From assembly GCA_022702705.1 (NCBI GenBank), contig CM040422.1:34247270-34311269 (forward strand): a stretch of DNA of 64,000 bases, in the 5' to 3' direction. The translations under genes and the position numbers were made by a program. The stretch is from Papilionanthe hookeriana x Papilionanthe teres (lineage: Eukaryota > Streptophyta > Magnoliopsida > Asparagales > Orchidaceae). The notes beneath the pieces are model-generated. The model was not told where the DNA came from. It was given only the letters and a program-made list of their open reading frames with translations, and searched no databases. Positions 22,055-34,766 of the stretch are shown here, piece by piece. How positions within the stretch are numbered: position 1 is the stretch's first letter; each line of letters begins with the position of its first letter.

Positions 22055-22359
22055 TTCTGCAGGGTAGATTCTGGTTGTCAGTTCCAAGTTATGCTTCTTT
22101 TCTTTAGGACGAAAAGAAAGGAATTGAAAAGAGTCTGAACACATTCTTGTTCATGTATTTATAAGAAGGAATCACTTATTAAAAGAATCACTTATTAGAG
22201 GGTTTGTTTATCAAAGGTGTAGAGAAGGTAAGGAATCCGATTCGGAGTTGGCAAGGAAAAGAAAGTCTTATGCAAGAATTCTCAACTCGAAGGATCACTC
22301 CTAAACTAACACCTATTGGGGGTTCACCCCACCTCAAAAATGAGGTAAAAGGATCTCGG
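22055..22359 (-). other. Truncated 5' leader of element A
   Basis: Matches C 47,898-48,219 and then stops abruptly at CCGAGATCC. About 200 bp including the PBS and the leader hairpin are missing. It keeps the ACCCCCAATAGGTGT motif (minus strand; plus-strand 22,309-22,323) that is complementary to the segment just outside the 3' LTR. Confidence 0.8.
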
Positions 22360-22896
22360 AATATAAAACAACTCAAAATTTAATCACAAACAGAATACAA
22401 AACTACAATTACATTTAAATTAAAACATCCTGTTGGATGATCGGGAATACCTCGGATGATGTAACCTACGTGTTGCTAACGGGATTTCCCACGGTCTAAA
22501 TGAAAGTGTGGAACTCATTCGATTGAGTTTAAGCAAATTCATCCGGACTAAGTGAATCAGATAAAAATAATGATGCCAGAAGGATGGAACCGTGGGATCT
22601 TAACCGGTGTCGTTATAATCAACTTTAAGATTTGTTTTAATTAAAACGTAAAAAAAACACTTGGAAATTAAGATTTTCTCTAAACCAAAAACTTTTCTCA
22701 TCCCCTGATTTATGACTTCTAAAACTAAAACTCTGCAACAACAAGGAGCTCGAAGCATGGTGGGCAGAGACGGCCATCGTCATCAGCGAAAACCCGAGTC
22801 TACTTCAACAAAACTTTCCTAGAATTAAATAACAAAGCCATAGGACTTCGAGGTAGTTTGCCTAGTGCAACATAAATCCTCAACTCTTTGTTAGGC
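22360..22896 (+). repeat. Duplicate of L1 flank inside element A
   Basis: Nearly identical to 3,175-3,707, including a private run of A (GTAAAAAAAACACTTGG) not found at 46,625 and the same TTTGTTAGGC end immediately before TGTACGGC. It is forward-oriented LTR sequence lying between the reverse-oriented leader and LTR of element A. It replaces the PBS region and carries a third copy of the TAGGC target site at 22,892-22,896. Confidence 0.85.
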
Positions 22897-25011
22897 TGTA
22901 CGGCTTATTTTTAGGTTGTGTGTTTTATTTTGGAAAAAAGGGGGTTGCCTAACAGAAGTTGTCGACGAATTTTTTAATTTAAATAAATAATTTAAAAAGT
23001 AGTATTTGATTATGAAAATAATTTTAAATTTGAAAATTTTAAGATATGAAATCAAACTGATCTCACATCCCGAATAGTTTACATAAACGAGCACCGCACC
23101 ACGAACCGTGTATCTATTCCTAAGGATAGTACACACTCGTTTGATGGTGGGGCTCGATTAAATAAACTAGAAGATTTGTGACATCCGTTTGGTCTCGCAA
23201 ACCAATTTTATAAGCCGAACAAATTCCCTCGCTTAATATGAAAGTATTAAACGGGGTTTATATTACTCGGGTTCTTTAAAATTCCCTATAAGGGCAAGCC
23301 CCTATAGTTAATTACATCTTAAGTGACGGGAATCACCTAAGAAAACTCTCGATAATAATCGATAATTCGCTCTCAAGAATTTCAAATTTTAAGTTTTCAA
23401 GGGATTGAATTTTGGAATTTCAATAGAGAATGGATCAAGTTTGGAACATTTTGTTTTGAGAATTCGAAGGAAGAAAGGTAGGAGAAATTACGGATTCGAA
23501 GTGAACTTCGGTAATCTCCCGACTATCTTATTATTTGGCTTGAATTTAGGAAAGTTTTAATGTTTTAATTCTGCCAATTTTAATTAATTAGGGCTTATAT
23601 TTATATGACAGAATCATACAAATAGCCTCAAAGATGTGAGGGTTTATGTCGTATCAGACGGCTACCTCGGAATCCTAAGACCGGTTAGGGCTTAATTTGC
23701 AATGCAAATGCCTAACGAAGAGTTGAGGATTTATGTTGCACTAGGCAAACTACCTCGAAGTCCTATGGCTTTGTTATTTAATTCTAGGAAAGTTTTCGTT
23801 GAAGTAGACTCAGGTTTTGCCGATGACGATGGTCGTGCTGCCCACCATGCTCCGAGCTCCTTGTTGTTGCAGAGGTTTAGTTTTAGAAATCATAAATCAG
23901 TAGATGAGAGAAGTGTTTTGGTTTAGAGAAAATCTTAATTTCCAAGTGTTTTCAATATTTTAATTAAAACAAATCTTAAAGTTGATTATAACGACACCGG
24001 TTAAGATCCCACGGTTCCATCCTTCCGGCATCATTATTTTTATCGGATTCACTTAGTCCAGATGAATTTGCTAAACTCAATTGAATGAGTTCCACACTTT
24101 CATTTAGACCGTGTAAAATCCCGTTAGCAACACGTAGGTTACATCATCCGAGGTATTCCCGATCATCCAACAGAACATTTTAATTTAATTGTAATTGTAG
24201 TTGTGTGTTCTGTTTGTGATTAAATTTTGAGTTGTTTTATATTTTGAAATGTTGTGGCGGTGAATTTTATCTTGCAATAACTTTTAACTTAGTTTTGGTT
24301 TCAATTTTAGGGACTATCCTAAAGGTGTGGGTTTTCATGCAACAATTGTTTATCATGCAAGAAAAGTAAGTGCGATGCGATTAATGAAATTGCAATAATG
24401 TAAATTGCAAGAAAGTAAATTGCAATAAAATAAAGCGTACCTGGAGGGTCTTCCCGTCATCCCAAGCTGCACTTAAAACACAATTAGAATATTTAAGCAA
24501 ATTCCTAGGTAAAGATAAGGGAAGGATTATGGTTTTCTACCAAATTCCTAATTCTATAGCTAGTCATCTCCTATGACGTCTAGGTTCCTGTGTTTTGGTT
24601 TGAGGATGATTTTCTTCATCAAAGAATAATTAAGTTCAATTGTTCTTATAAACATCCTATCATATTGAGAAAGTGTTTAAGAAGAATCTTAAACATCTTT
24701 TCAATATTGCTAGAATTGTTTTAAGTCCAAATGGATTCAATTAGACAAATGAATTAATCGTCCAAGAATTTCAAGTTTTGTTATCTTGCTCAGTGAACTA
24801 GGACATTTGAATATCCTATAGGTGAAGTAACATTTCATTTAATATTCTGTTTAGGAGTTATAATAACTAAAGCTTTCGAGGGTAGATTGGTGTTCAAATG
24901 ATTTGTGATTTAGTTTAATTTCCATTAATGGGTTTACATTTGGAATAGTGTTCAAGTTATTTTAGATTTATTTTGAATTCTTTATGTCTTTGGGGATGTT
25001 ATATTTAATTC

Positions 25012-25400
25012 AACTTAATTTAATTTAATTTAATTTAATTGAGTTTTAATTCTATTTAATTCAATTTAATTCAATTTAGTTTGACTTGATGTTAACTTAA
25101 TTTAGTTTGATTTGATTTAATTTTAATTTAATTTGATTTGATTTAATTTAATTTGACTTAATTTAATTTAATTTAATTTAATCTTTAATTTAATTTAATT
25201 TAATTTAATTTGATTTTATTTAGTTTAATTTAATTTAATTTAATTTAATTTAATTTGTTTATTTAATTTAATTTAATTTAATCTTTAATTTAATTCAAAT
25301 TTTAATTTTAATTTAATTTAATTTAATTTAATTTAATTCAATTTAATTTACTTAATTTAATTTAATTTTTAATTTAATTTAATTTTATTTTTAATTTTAA
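25012..25400. repeat. (TTTAA)n tract in inverted LTR
   Basis: Longer counterpart of 5,815-6,125, with an extra block containing TTTATTTAATTTAATC. Low-complexity, non-coding. Confidence 0.8.
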
Positions 25401-27204
25401 TTGAAATTTTTAAAAGAGTTTAATAATTTAATTTTAGTTTAATGATTAAGTCTTTTAATATTTTGAATTTGAGTTATCATTTTAATTAAGAATTGAATAT
25501 CAATGAGATAATTAATTTAGGGATTTCTTTTTTTAAATTAAAGAATAAATCTCTTCCTAATAATATCCTTATTTTAATAATTCCAATTTTATTATTCTTC
25601 CAAATTTAATCAATTATTTAATTAAGGTTTAATTATCTTAAATTGCTTAATGGGTTTCTACCCTTTAATTATTTAAATTTCAATCATCCAAATCAGATTA
25701 GGATCAAATATTTTACTTGTTAATTTTTTTTATTAAACCTAAAGTTTTAGTTAAGGATTAAATATTTTAATTACCACTTTACCCTTTAAGCTTAATAATT
25801 TCATAACTCACTAAATTGAACTCAAATGAACTTGAAATTTTTATGTGACTTCACTCATATGTCAATAAAGACATGAGAGGAGAAAATGTGATTTTTCTGT
25901 ATTTAATTTATTTATATAATTATTCTTGGTAGAAAATAGAGATTTCCAAGGAAAATTTAATAACATGACCAAGGGAAAGTTTCTGTCCTTAAGAAAATTA
26001 GGGGACATTCCTAATGACCAGAGAACCACTTGGACCAATTTTTGTGATTTTTTGAATTATATTATTTTTATTATAATTATTTTAAGTTTTGGAACATTAA
26101 TTAATTTAAAAATAAAATAAATGTTGAAAAATGAATTTTATATTTTTCAAAAAATCTCTCTGATATCAAGGAAATCAGAGAATCAAATTTTACAATTTTC
26201 TGATTTTTCTATGATTTATTATAATTATTTTAGTGAAAATGTTAGAAAATACATTTTTTTAATTTTAAAATTACCCTAGAGCTTTAAAATTTAATATCTC
26301 ACTAAATAGACCTAAGAAAAATATGGGGTTTGTTCCTAAGTGATTAAAATTCAAAATGTGACATTTTGGTGAATTTTATTATTTTTGTGATTTTTATTAT
26401 TTTTTAATTATTAAAAATATTAAAATAATATTAAAAATCAACTTTTTTAGAAAATTGAAATTTTAATTTTCTTGAATTCCCTTAATATCAGAGAGGCTCC
26501 AAAACCAATTTGGTGAATTTTTGAAAGATATTTTGAAAGTTCTGAATTTTTAAAGTTTAAAATGACTAAGTGGCTTAATCAACCCATTTAGTAGGGCTAA
26601 CCAAGTCCAATTGACTTCAAATTTTTGTGGTGGGTTCCTATGATCCTAAAGGTCAGTGTAGAATTGATTTCAAGTCAATTTGATGTATGGTTAGCTCTAA
26701 TTAATTAGAGATCCATTTTGGGTGTTTAAGCCAATTAGGGTTGTTTCAAGTGAACTAACTCAAAACCTATTTTTCCTAGGGTCCTCTGATCATAAGGAAC
26801 ATCATCAAATTTTCTTAGAATTTATTTCACAACATGCTATTTATTGGAATTAAAATACTCAAAACAGTAACATGAACTTGAAAAATCAATAACTTTTCAT
26901 GGGGATGACCTCTGACTTTGGAAAATTCGTGGAATGTTCCGAAATTCAGAGGCTTCAAAAGCCCTATGGTCTCATGCCATGATGAATTGTATACATGCAT
27001 GGAGAATTAAAAATATGCAGAGAGTAAATAAATTATTAAAAAATAAAATACTTGGTGAAATTAAGTAATTTCTTTTCCACATTATTCTCCTCTGTTCACT
27101 GAGCAAGAGGCTATTTTTATTTTATTTTTATGATTTTCCTACACAAAGTTATGAATTTTTGAAGTTTAGGGAATTAAATAAATAGAAAATACCCTTTTTT
27201 TCTA

Positions 27205-27405
27205 TTTATCCACGCGGCGACGCGTCAACCTCAGCAGCTCCGAAACGCCGCGTGGCGCACTCCCATTCGACGCCGCCATCTGACTCAGCAGCCCGGGCCC
27301 CGCGGTTCTCGTACCGACTCCTGGTCCGGCCCCATCTGAGCCGTCCGTCCGCGCGTGTATTGAATGAACGTCATCCGTTCATCGTCCCCAAGTGTCCTCA
27401 CCCGA
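27205..27405. promoter_or_regulatory. GC-rich CpG block with adjacent TATA-like ATAAATAG
   Basis: About 200 bp with many CG dinucleotides inside otherwise AT-rich LTR. On the minus strand it is followed by CGTGGATAAATAGAAAA. The block is present at 60-245, 43,250-43,445 and 63,520-63,718 as well. It may be a second core promoter or a regulatory island; function is inferred from composition only. Confidence 0.4.
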
Positions 27406-28008
27406 GAGCCGTCCACACTAAATCCCTAAGATCTCACTCGATACTCAATGGATTTTCGTGTTCTTATACTCTATGTATTCGTATTGAAGAGACGAATACA
27501 TCTATACAGTGATCATGCATCGAAATTAAAGCATTTCAAATGGAGAATCTCCAGAAGCTCGGGATGAAGAATTAGCTCATACCTTTGCTCAGAGAAGTGT
27601 GGCTTCGATCTGAGAGTTGTTGCACCTTCGATTGGATCCCAGCAAGCTCCAGATGAAGTCTCCTGGTCTGGTGAATTGTCTGAGTGTGATTTCGACCAAG
27701 CCCGATCACAAAGCTTGGAGGCTGGAGCAACTCGGGTGGCCTCGGAGATGGGGCTTTTGCTCGGTGGACACCTTCCCTTGGTCCGGTGAAGGTGTAGAAC
27801 CAATCAATTTGGGGATTGGCTCACCGCGGAGAAGTGTCCCGGTTTTGGGCCTAGATTTCAACTCGAAATCGAGCTCACAAAGAAGAAATGGCAGGGGAAT
27901 TTCGGTGGGGATCAAGTGCTCTATGTATGGGGAGGAGTCCGGAACAATTTTGGCGCAGTTTCCTTAAGGTTTAGTTCCAAGCACCTCTCATGGCCGAGAG
28001 GGGTGGTG

Positions 28009-28016
28009 TTTAAATA
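28009..28016 (-). promoter_or_regulatory. Candidate TATA box in inverted LTR
   Basis: TATTTAAA on the minus strand in the same conserved CTCTCC...CACCACCCC setting as in the other LTRs. Confidence 0.45.
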
Positions 28017-30404
28017 GGAGAGGGTGGAGGGCCTCCTGTGGAGAGTTAGGGCTTGGGATCGACCTGCTCTCGGCAAGAGAAGAACGAGCTCCAATGGCCA
28101 CCTGGGATGGGGCAGCTCAGCAGGTGAGAATTTCAAGTCGGGCTCACATGCGAGCTCTCGGCCATGGTGTTTTCCGGTGACCCGGTGGTCGGCCGGCCGG
28201 TGCATTGGTCACCATCTTGGTCGTGGAGGTCGAGGCCGGGGCTTAGTGCAATCAATCGGCATTGGCCATGTGTAAAGGGTTTGATTTAGATGGAATGGGG
28301 GAGGAGCTAATTTTGGGTCCAAATGGGTCCAAGTCATGGATTTAGGTTTGGTTCACCCTCCAAGGCTCGATTTTTGGGCTGAGGGAATCAGGTAAGTCAG
28401 CTAGCTTAGTGGGGAGAATTCACCATCTAAGTACATTTATGTTTAATCAAGGTTTAGAAGAGTCAAGAAAAGGCTTAATCTCTCTTAAGGGAATCATTAA
28501 AGGACCTCCTCCCTTTGCTAAAAATGACATGGTGATGTGTAAAGTGGCTGCCATGGCTTGCATATGGCTTGTGCATGGCTTCATGGCTCCATTTGGCTTG
28601 GGAAAAGATCGGGTCAATTTCATGAAAATGGATTTTAGGAATTTTTGGTAATTTGATGGAAATTTGTATGAAACTTGATTTGGAATGATTTGATGATGAA
28701 TTTAGGACTTAGGGAATGGCTTTAATTAAGTGGATGGCAAATGGAGATGTCATGTGGGCTTTAGGGTGGATTTTGGGCTTTTTGAAAGAGTTTTAGATGG
28801 GCTTTTAAGATGGATTAGGAAAGTGGGCTTTTGAATTTTAAAATGGATTTTGGGATGAAATTTTAGTAAAGGCTTGGGCTAAATAATTGTTGGGTTTAGC
28901 TCATGGATGTGTCATGAGTTACTTGAAGCAAATCGGGGGTAGTTTGGGTTTGAATTGGGTCGAATTTGGGTTCTTTTCGGTGAATGGGCCAATATAGGTC
29001 CAAGTGGGCCAAGTTGGGCCAATGTTGGGCTAGGGTTGAAATTGATGTAAAATTAATGTTTAGAAATGTTTATGGGAGTGTTTCAAAGAGGTTTTGACTT
29101 TGGTTGGGCTTTGATTTTGGAGTTTGGGCTCATTTGGGTTAGGCTTGGGTTTAGGTCAAAATTGGGCCTTTTAGCTTTAGGTTGAATTTGAGTGGGATTT
29201 GGGTCTAAATTTTGGGCAAATCATGTTAGTTTTTTGCTTTTGGGGATGTAAAGGAAGATTTAGAAATGATTTGGGGTTAATTGGAGTTGAATTGGGTGAG
29301 TTTGGGTTAAGTTTGGGTCATGGGTCCAAATTGGTTTTAAGGCCAAAAGTGAAATTGGACCCAAATGTCAATCAAATTGGACTTGGATTTGGTCTAGATT
29401 GGTGTTGGGAATGTCGAATCGAAGTTTAGAATTGAATCGGACCGAATTTGGGTCAATTGGATAGGTTTGGTTTGACATTGGGTTCACTTTGGGTTAAAAT
29501 GGGTCAAATTGGGGGTTTTGACAAAAGTGGGGTAAATTGACAAAATTGGCTCATGGTGTCGTTAAACAAAATGGAATTGGGAATATTTGTGATTTTCTAA
29601 AATTTTCTGGGAATTTTCTGAATTTTTGGGATTTTGGGTCAAGAGGGGTATTTTGGGTATTTGGAGGGTATTGGAAGGTTTTCTTGGAATTTTTTGTATT
29701 TTTTGCTGTAAATGATCAATTTGAGTGGTATGGAAATGTTTAAGATCAATTTTGAGAAATTTTGGGTGATTTAGGAATTTTGGAGTTTTTGAGCTATTCA
29801 GGGCTTTTGGTACGTTAGGAGGGTCCGGGTCCCGGGGGCCAAAAACTGAAATTTTGAAAAAATGAAGATTAATCAAATTTAAGTGACATGGAATCGTTTA
29901 GGTTGAGTCATGAAGCCATATTAAGCCCATATGAGCCATGAAGGGACTCATTTGAGGCATTCACCATGTTGTTCCAAACCCTCTTAGCCAAGGGCTTAGG
30001 GGTTAAGGACCATCCATGTGAATCACCTACATGAGTCAGGAGGTCAAGTTAGGTATGGGTGTGGTTTTAGGAGGTGTGTGAAAGTGTAGTGTATGAGTGT
30101 AGTGTATGAGTGTAGTGTATGTGTAAGTCAGCCCCTTCACTGCACTGAGCCACCTGTGCGGGTCCTAAGGCCAAAGAGTCCTATAGAACTCATCCTTTAA
30201 ACTTCCACATTTGATTTCAACCCTCTAGGTGATTAGGGGTCTATAGTCAAGTTTGTGGAGTTTGAAGGGAGTTTAGAAGTGGTTTGAATTTCTAAAAGGT
30301 GGGTCCCAATTCTAGTCCTCTAAGATAGTCAAAGGAAAAGCCTAAGGCTAGATCCTAAGCACTAAAAAGAAGAAGAGAAGACCTCATCAAAAATGAGGTC
30401 AACA

Positions 30405-30409
30405 TAGGC
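30405..30409. repeat. Target-site duplication TAGGC, right copy
   Basis: Follows the LTR terminus GGTCAACA and leads straight into ATTTACCTTGTAAATTAAGCCC, the expected continuation of L1 (compare 46,862). Confidence 0.85.
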
Positions 30410-31228
30410 ATTTACCTTGTAAATTAAGCCCTAACCGGTCTTAGGATTCCGAGGTAGTCGTCTGATACGACATAAACCCTCACATTTTCAAGGCTATTTG
30501 TATGATTCTGTCATATAAATATAAGCCCTAATTAATTAAAATTGGCAAGATTGAAATACTAAATAAACATTAGGACTTTTCTAAATCCAAGCCAAACAAT
30601 AGGATAGTCGGGAAATTACCGAAGTTCACTTCGAATCCGTAATTTCTCCTACCCTTCTTCCTTTGAATTCCCAAAACAAAATGTTTCAAACTTGATCCAT
30701 TCCCTGTTGAGATTCTAAAATTCAATCCCGTGAAAACTTAAACTTTGAAACCCTCGAGAGCGGAATTATTGATTATTATCGAGAGTTTTCTTAAGTGATT
30801 CCCGTCACCTAAGATGTAATTAACTATAGGGGCTTGCCCTTATTGGGAATTTTAAAGAACCTGTGTAATATAAACCCCGTTTAATGCTTTCATATTAAGC
30901 AGGGAATTTGTCGGCTTATAAAATTGGTTCGCGACCAAACGGATGTCACAAATCTTTTAGTTTGTTTAATCGAGCCCCACCGTCAAGCAGTGTGTCTATC
31001 CTTAGGGATAGATACACGGTTTGTGGTGCGGTGCTCGTTTTTGTAAACTATTTGGGATGTGAGATCGGTTTAATCTCATATCTTAAAACCTTCAAATTTA
31101 AAATTATTTTCAAAATCAAATACTACTTTTCAAATTATTTATTTAAACTAAATTAAAAGTTCGTCGACAACTTCTGTTAGGCGACACCCTTTTCAAAATA
31201 AAACACACAACCTAAAAATATGCCGACA
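30405..31228 (+). mobile_element. Forward LTR (L1), right end
   Basis: Continues L1 from the insertion point to the LTR terminus TGCCGACA at 31,228. Joined with 1-3,707 it reproduces the order seen at about 43,195-47,688. Non-coding. After the terminus the sequence jumps to CATGATAAACAAC, an interior LTR position, so L1 was itself inserted into an older LTR. Confidence 0.85.
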
Positions 31229-32697
31229 CATGATAAACAACTGTTGCATGAAAACCAAAACCTTTAGGATAGTCCCTGAACTGAAACCAAAACTAAATTA
31301 AAAGTCATTACAAGATAAAAATCACCGCCACAACATTTCAAAAATATAAGGCAACTCAAAATTTAATCACAAACAGAACAACAGAACTACAATTGCAACT
31401 AAATTAAAACGTCTCGTTGAATGATCGGGAATACCTCGGATGATGTAACCCACGTGTTGCTAACGGGATTTCCCACTGCCTAAATGAAAGTGTGGAACTC
31501 ATTCGAGCTGAGTTTAGCAAATTCATCTGGACTAAGTGACTTCAATGAAAATAATGGTGCCGGGATGACGGAATCGTAGGATCTTAATCGGTTCTGTTAT
31601 AATCAACTTTAAGATTTATTTTAATTAAAATATTAAAAACACTTGGATTTTAAGATTTCTAAACCAAAACACTTCTCTCATATCCTGATTTATGACTTCT
31701 AAAACTAAACCTCTGCAACAACAAGGAGCTCAGAGCATGGTGGGCAGCACTGCCATCGTCATCAACAAAACTCGGGTCTACTTCAACAAAACCTTTCCTA
31801 GTTTTAAACAACAAAGCCATAGGATTTCGAGGTAGTTTGCCTAGTGCAACATGAATCCTCAACTCTTTGTTAGGCATTTGCATGATCATGTCATGTAAAT
31901 TAAGCCCTAACCGGTCTTAGGACTCCGAGGTAGTCGTTTGATACGACACAAACCCTCACATCTTCGAGGCTATTAGTATGATTTTTTCATACAAAAATAA
32001 GTCCAAATTAATTAAAATTGGCATGATTGAAATATCAAATAATATTAGGATTTTCTTAGATCCGAGCCAAACAATAGGATAGTTTGGGAAGTTGCCAAGA
32101 TTCTTCTTGGATCCTCAACTTCTCCTACTCCTCTTCCAATGGACTCCTGAAAATAATTGTTCCAAATTTTGAGTCATTCCCTATTGAAATTTCCAAAATT
32201 CAATCCCTTTGAAAAGATTAAGCTTTGAAATTCTTGAGAGCAAAACCATTGATCATTATCGAGAGTTTTCTTAAATGATTCCCGTCATCTAAGATGTAAT
32301 TAACTATAGGGGCTTGCCCTTATGGGGAAATTTAAGAACCCAGGTAATATAAACCCTGCTTAATTCCTTTATATTAAGCAGGGGAACTTGTCGGCTTATA
32401 AAATAGGTTTGCAGACCAAACAGATGTCACAAATCTTTTAGTTTATTTAATCGAGCCCCACTATCAAGCAGTGTGTATTGTGGTGCGGTGCTCATTTATA
32501 TAAACTATTTGAGATGTGAGATTAGTTTGATTTCATATCTTAAAATTTTCAAACTTAAAATTATTTTCAAAAATCAAATGCTACTTTCTAAATTATATAT
32601 ATATTTAAATCAAATTTAAAATCTAAAATTCACTGACAATTTCTGTTAGGCGACTCCGTTTTCAGAATAAAACACACAACCTAAAAATATGTCGACA
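31229..32697 (+). mobile_element. Fragment of 5' LTR of element B
   Basis: Corresponds to 46,222-47,688 of the complete LTR and ends with GTCGACA followed by the PBS of B. It is more diverged than the other copies, with small deletions (e.g. near 32,475) and an (AT)n expansion near 32,598, consistent with an older element. Its left part should lie off-window on the far side of L1. Confidence 0.82.
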
Positions 32698-32702
32698 GCT
32701 TC

Positions 32703-32720
32703 TGGCGACTCCGCTGTGGA
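32703..32720 (+). other. Primer-binding site of element B
   Basis: TGGCGACTCCGCTGTGGA, five bases after the LTR end. It is complementary, with mismatches, to the 3' end of plant tRNA-Arg(ACG) plus CCA. It matches the C site except for one substitution. Confidence 0.75.
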
Positions 32721-33226
32721 GAAGTTCCTCTCTCCATTTTGATCAGATGGCTTTGCTTTCATAAATCGGTAGTGAGCCCATGCCCCTAGTGGACTAAACT
32801 ACCATTCTTCCGTTGGAATACCCCGTTCATTTCTGTCTTGAACGAATATAACCAACTCCTCTTGGATTTAGGAGCCACTGTTTAGACACCCCTAAACGGA
32901 GAGGTTCCGAGATCCTTTTACCTCTTTTCTGAGGTGGGGTGGACCCCCAATAGGTGTTAGTTTAGGAGCGATCCTTCGAGTCGAGAAGTCTTGCATAAGA
33001 CTTTCTCTTCATTTCCAATTCTGAATAGGATTCCTTACCTTCTCTACGCCTTTGAACATTTCGTTCCTAATAAGCAAACCCTCTAATGAATGAATCTTTT
33101 AACAAATAACTCCTTTTTATAAATACATGAAAAAAATGTGTTCGGACTCTTTTCGATTCCTTTCTTTTCGTCCTGATGAGAAGAAGCATAACTTGGGACT
33201 GACAATTAGAATCTACCTTGCAGAAA
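32721..33226 (+). other. 5' leader of element B
   Basis: Untranslated leader preserved relative to C, including the GTTTAGACACCCCTAAAC hairpin region and TGGACCCCCAATAGGTGT (32,940-32,957). The partner of the latter motif at the 3' end of B has been deleted. Confidence 0.7.
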
Positions 33227-34766
33227 ATGTCTGCCCCGAAGCTGATTTTCTCCTTCACCAATGGACTGGACTTCGCTGTGTACAAGGATGAGCTGCCCAG
33301 CAATGGGATCATCCGTTTCGGGCAAGGATTCAAGAATATAAATGTCAAGATCACTGACGTTACCCTTTTCACACTTACAGACAAAGTACCTGAAAATGAA
33401 AAGCCTTTGATCTAGTTCAACCTTAAGTCAACTCAAGAGTTCCTTCCCCTGCAAAGGGTTCCAGCTGAGAGGAATACTACTGTCGATAGGAGAACTGTTA
33501 TCTCTACCCCCACCGGTCTAGTCGTCTCTGCACCTACCCCGGTTTTTGCCAAACTAAAGGGGAAGGAAATTCAAATTTATAACTAGCATGTTAGTGTGGA
33601 GGGTACGAATTTCCGTGCAAGACCTTCTGTTTTTGAAATTGGGTCCAGCTCAAGGGTTCCACCCCTAACACGGACTCAGAGAAGAAACAGAGGTAGGAAG
33701 ATTGCCAGGAAAGTCAGAGCTGCTGAAGTTGCTTTCTTGGAAGAAATCCCTGAGTACACACCACTACCTGAGTACATACCATTGCCTGAGTATACACCGT
33801 TTTTGGAGAGAAGTAGATTCCATCCCCTCTCCGCCGCAGCTGACGAGGAAAATGTCCACAAAATTGCTTCTGCATTACCTCGACCCGCATACTATAGCGA
33901 CAGCCGAAAGAAAAGGGCTAGGAATACACCATTTGCTTGACTACAGACTGTGATAGAGAAGTTAGCGAAGAAAGAGAAATGTCCTGCATCCGAGATTTTA
34001 AGAAGAATAGAGCTGGTGCACCCAAGTCCTATCTTGGGCATCGAGTAGAACCCATTAGCACCGCAGAAAAGCTGAATAAGAAGATGAAGGCTAGTCCACC
34101 TGTTATTGTTTCAGGATTACAGATCAGGGAGGATACCACCTTCCAGCATTCAGCTGACAGACCATCCGGTCCTAGGCCTTCTGCTGCTAGAAGGATGGTA
34201 TGGAGTCATACTATTGGCCAATTATGACCGAAACAATGACCTAAAAAGGAAAGTCTCGTCAGAAGACTCAAGTCTGAAGAAAGCGCCACCGCAATGAAGG
34301 GGACTCCGAAGAAGGAAATCCAACAACCATCGCATGATAACTGCGAAACCGCACGAAAAAGACCATTGGAGGACGCTATGGAAAAGCTAAGAACCTACAT
34401 TCAATGATTAGCAAGAGAAAGAGAAGAAAAGTTTGGAGATGAAGTCGACTCGTCGGAGTTCATGGATGACGAATGTGTGGAAATCGACATGGTTGAGACA
34501 CGAGCATCGTCAGCTTCGCAAGGTGCCCCGGCAGCTGCAGAGAGAGATGAACCGGAAGCATTAAGAGCACAAATTCAAGAAAAAGATGATACAATCTCTC
34601 AAATAGCAAAAAGGATGGAAGAGATGGCTGCAGTCCTAGCCACTCTTCGTAGTCGTGCTCAACCCCCAAGAGAAACGCCTCCGTAAGTTATTCATATTAC
34701 GGACGGAGGAAAAGAGATTACATCCGTTAGTGGAGTCGATCGGCCAAAGAAAGATTCTACTCGAAT
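33227..34766 (+). pseudogene. ORF1 region of element B
   Basis: ATG at 33,227 (MSAPKLIFSFTNGLDFAVYK). A TAG at about 33,413 replaces a Glu codon found in A and C. The module continues with LTRTQRRNRGRKIARKVRA and the PEYTPLPEYIPLPEYTPF repeats to TGA at 33,938-33,940, which is in frame with the following VIEKLAKKEKC segment. The coiled-coil part (IQEKDDTISQIAKRMEEMAA) lies at 34,462-34,686. Several later stops break it. Confidence 0.75.

Larger units (their letters stand above)
3708..30404 (-). mobile_element. Element A: reverse-strand Ogre-like retrotransposon with ORF3-AlkB
   Basis: Reading on the minus strand: 5' LTR 30,404-22,897, a misplaced flank copy 22,896-22,360, a leader lacking the PBS, ORF1, gag, PR, RT, two RNase H modules, INT, ORF3 with an AlkB domain, a tandem array, and a deleted 3' LTR 9,372-3,708. 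TAGGC target duplications bracket it inside L1. The two LTRs are nearly identical apart from the deletion and CTG/CAG-type differences, which suggests a fairly recent insertion. Loss of the PBS and adjoining leader means this copy could not prime its own reverse transcription. Confidence 0.85.
22897..30404 (-). mobile_element. Complete inverted LTR (5' LTR position of element A), 7.5 kb
   Basis: Minus strand TGTTGACCTC (30,404) to GCCGTACA (22,897), 7,508 bp, bounded by TAGGC on both sides. Internal order from the LTR start: short repeats near 30,100; a 1.5-kb segment with strong strand bias; a TATA candidate at 28,009-28,016; a splice-donor-like AAAG-GTATGAG (about 27,575-27,590); a GC-rich block 27,210-27,400; an AT-rich half; and the pentamer tract. 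No conserved coding sequence. Because its left neighbour is a flank copy and not a PBS, it could also be read as a solo LTR. Confidence 0.88.

Noticed and set aside
27252..27512. 86-codon ORF in the GC-rich block of the inverted LTR
   Set aside because: Same composition effect; no similarity to a protein and not shared by other LTR copies.
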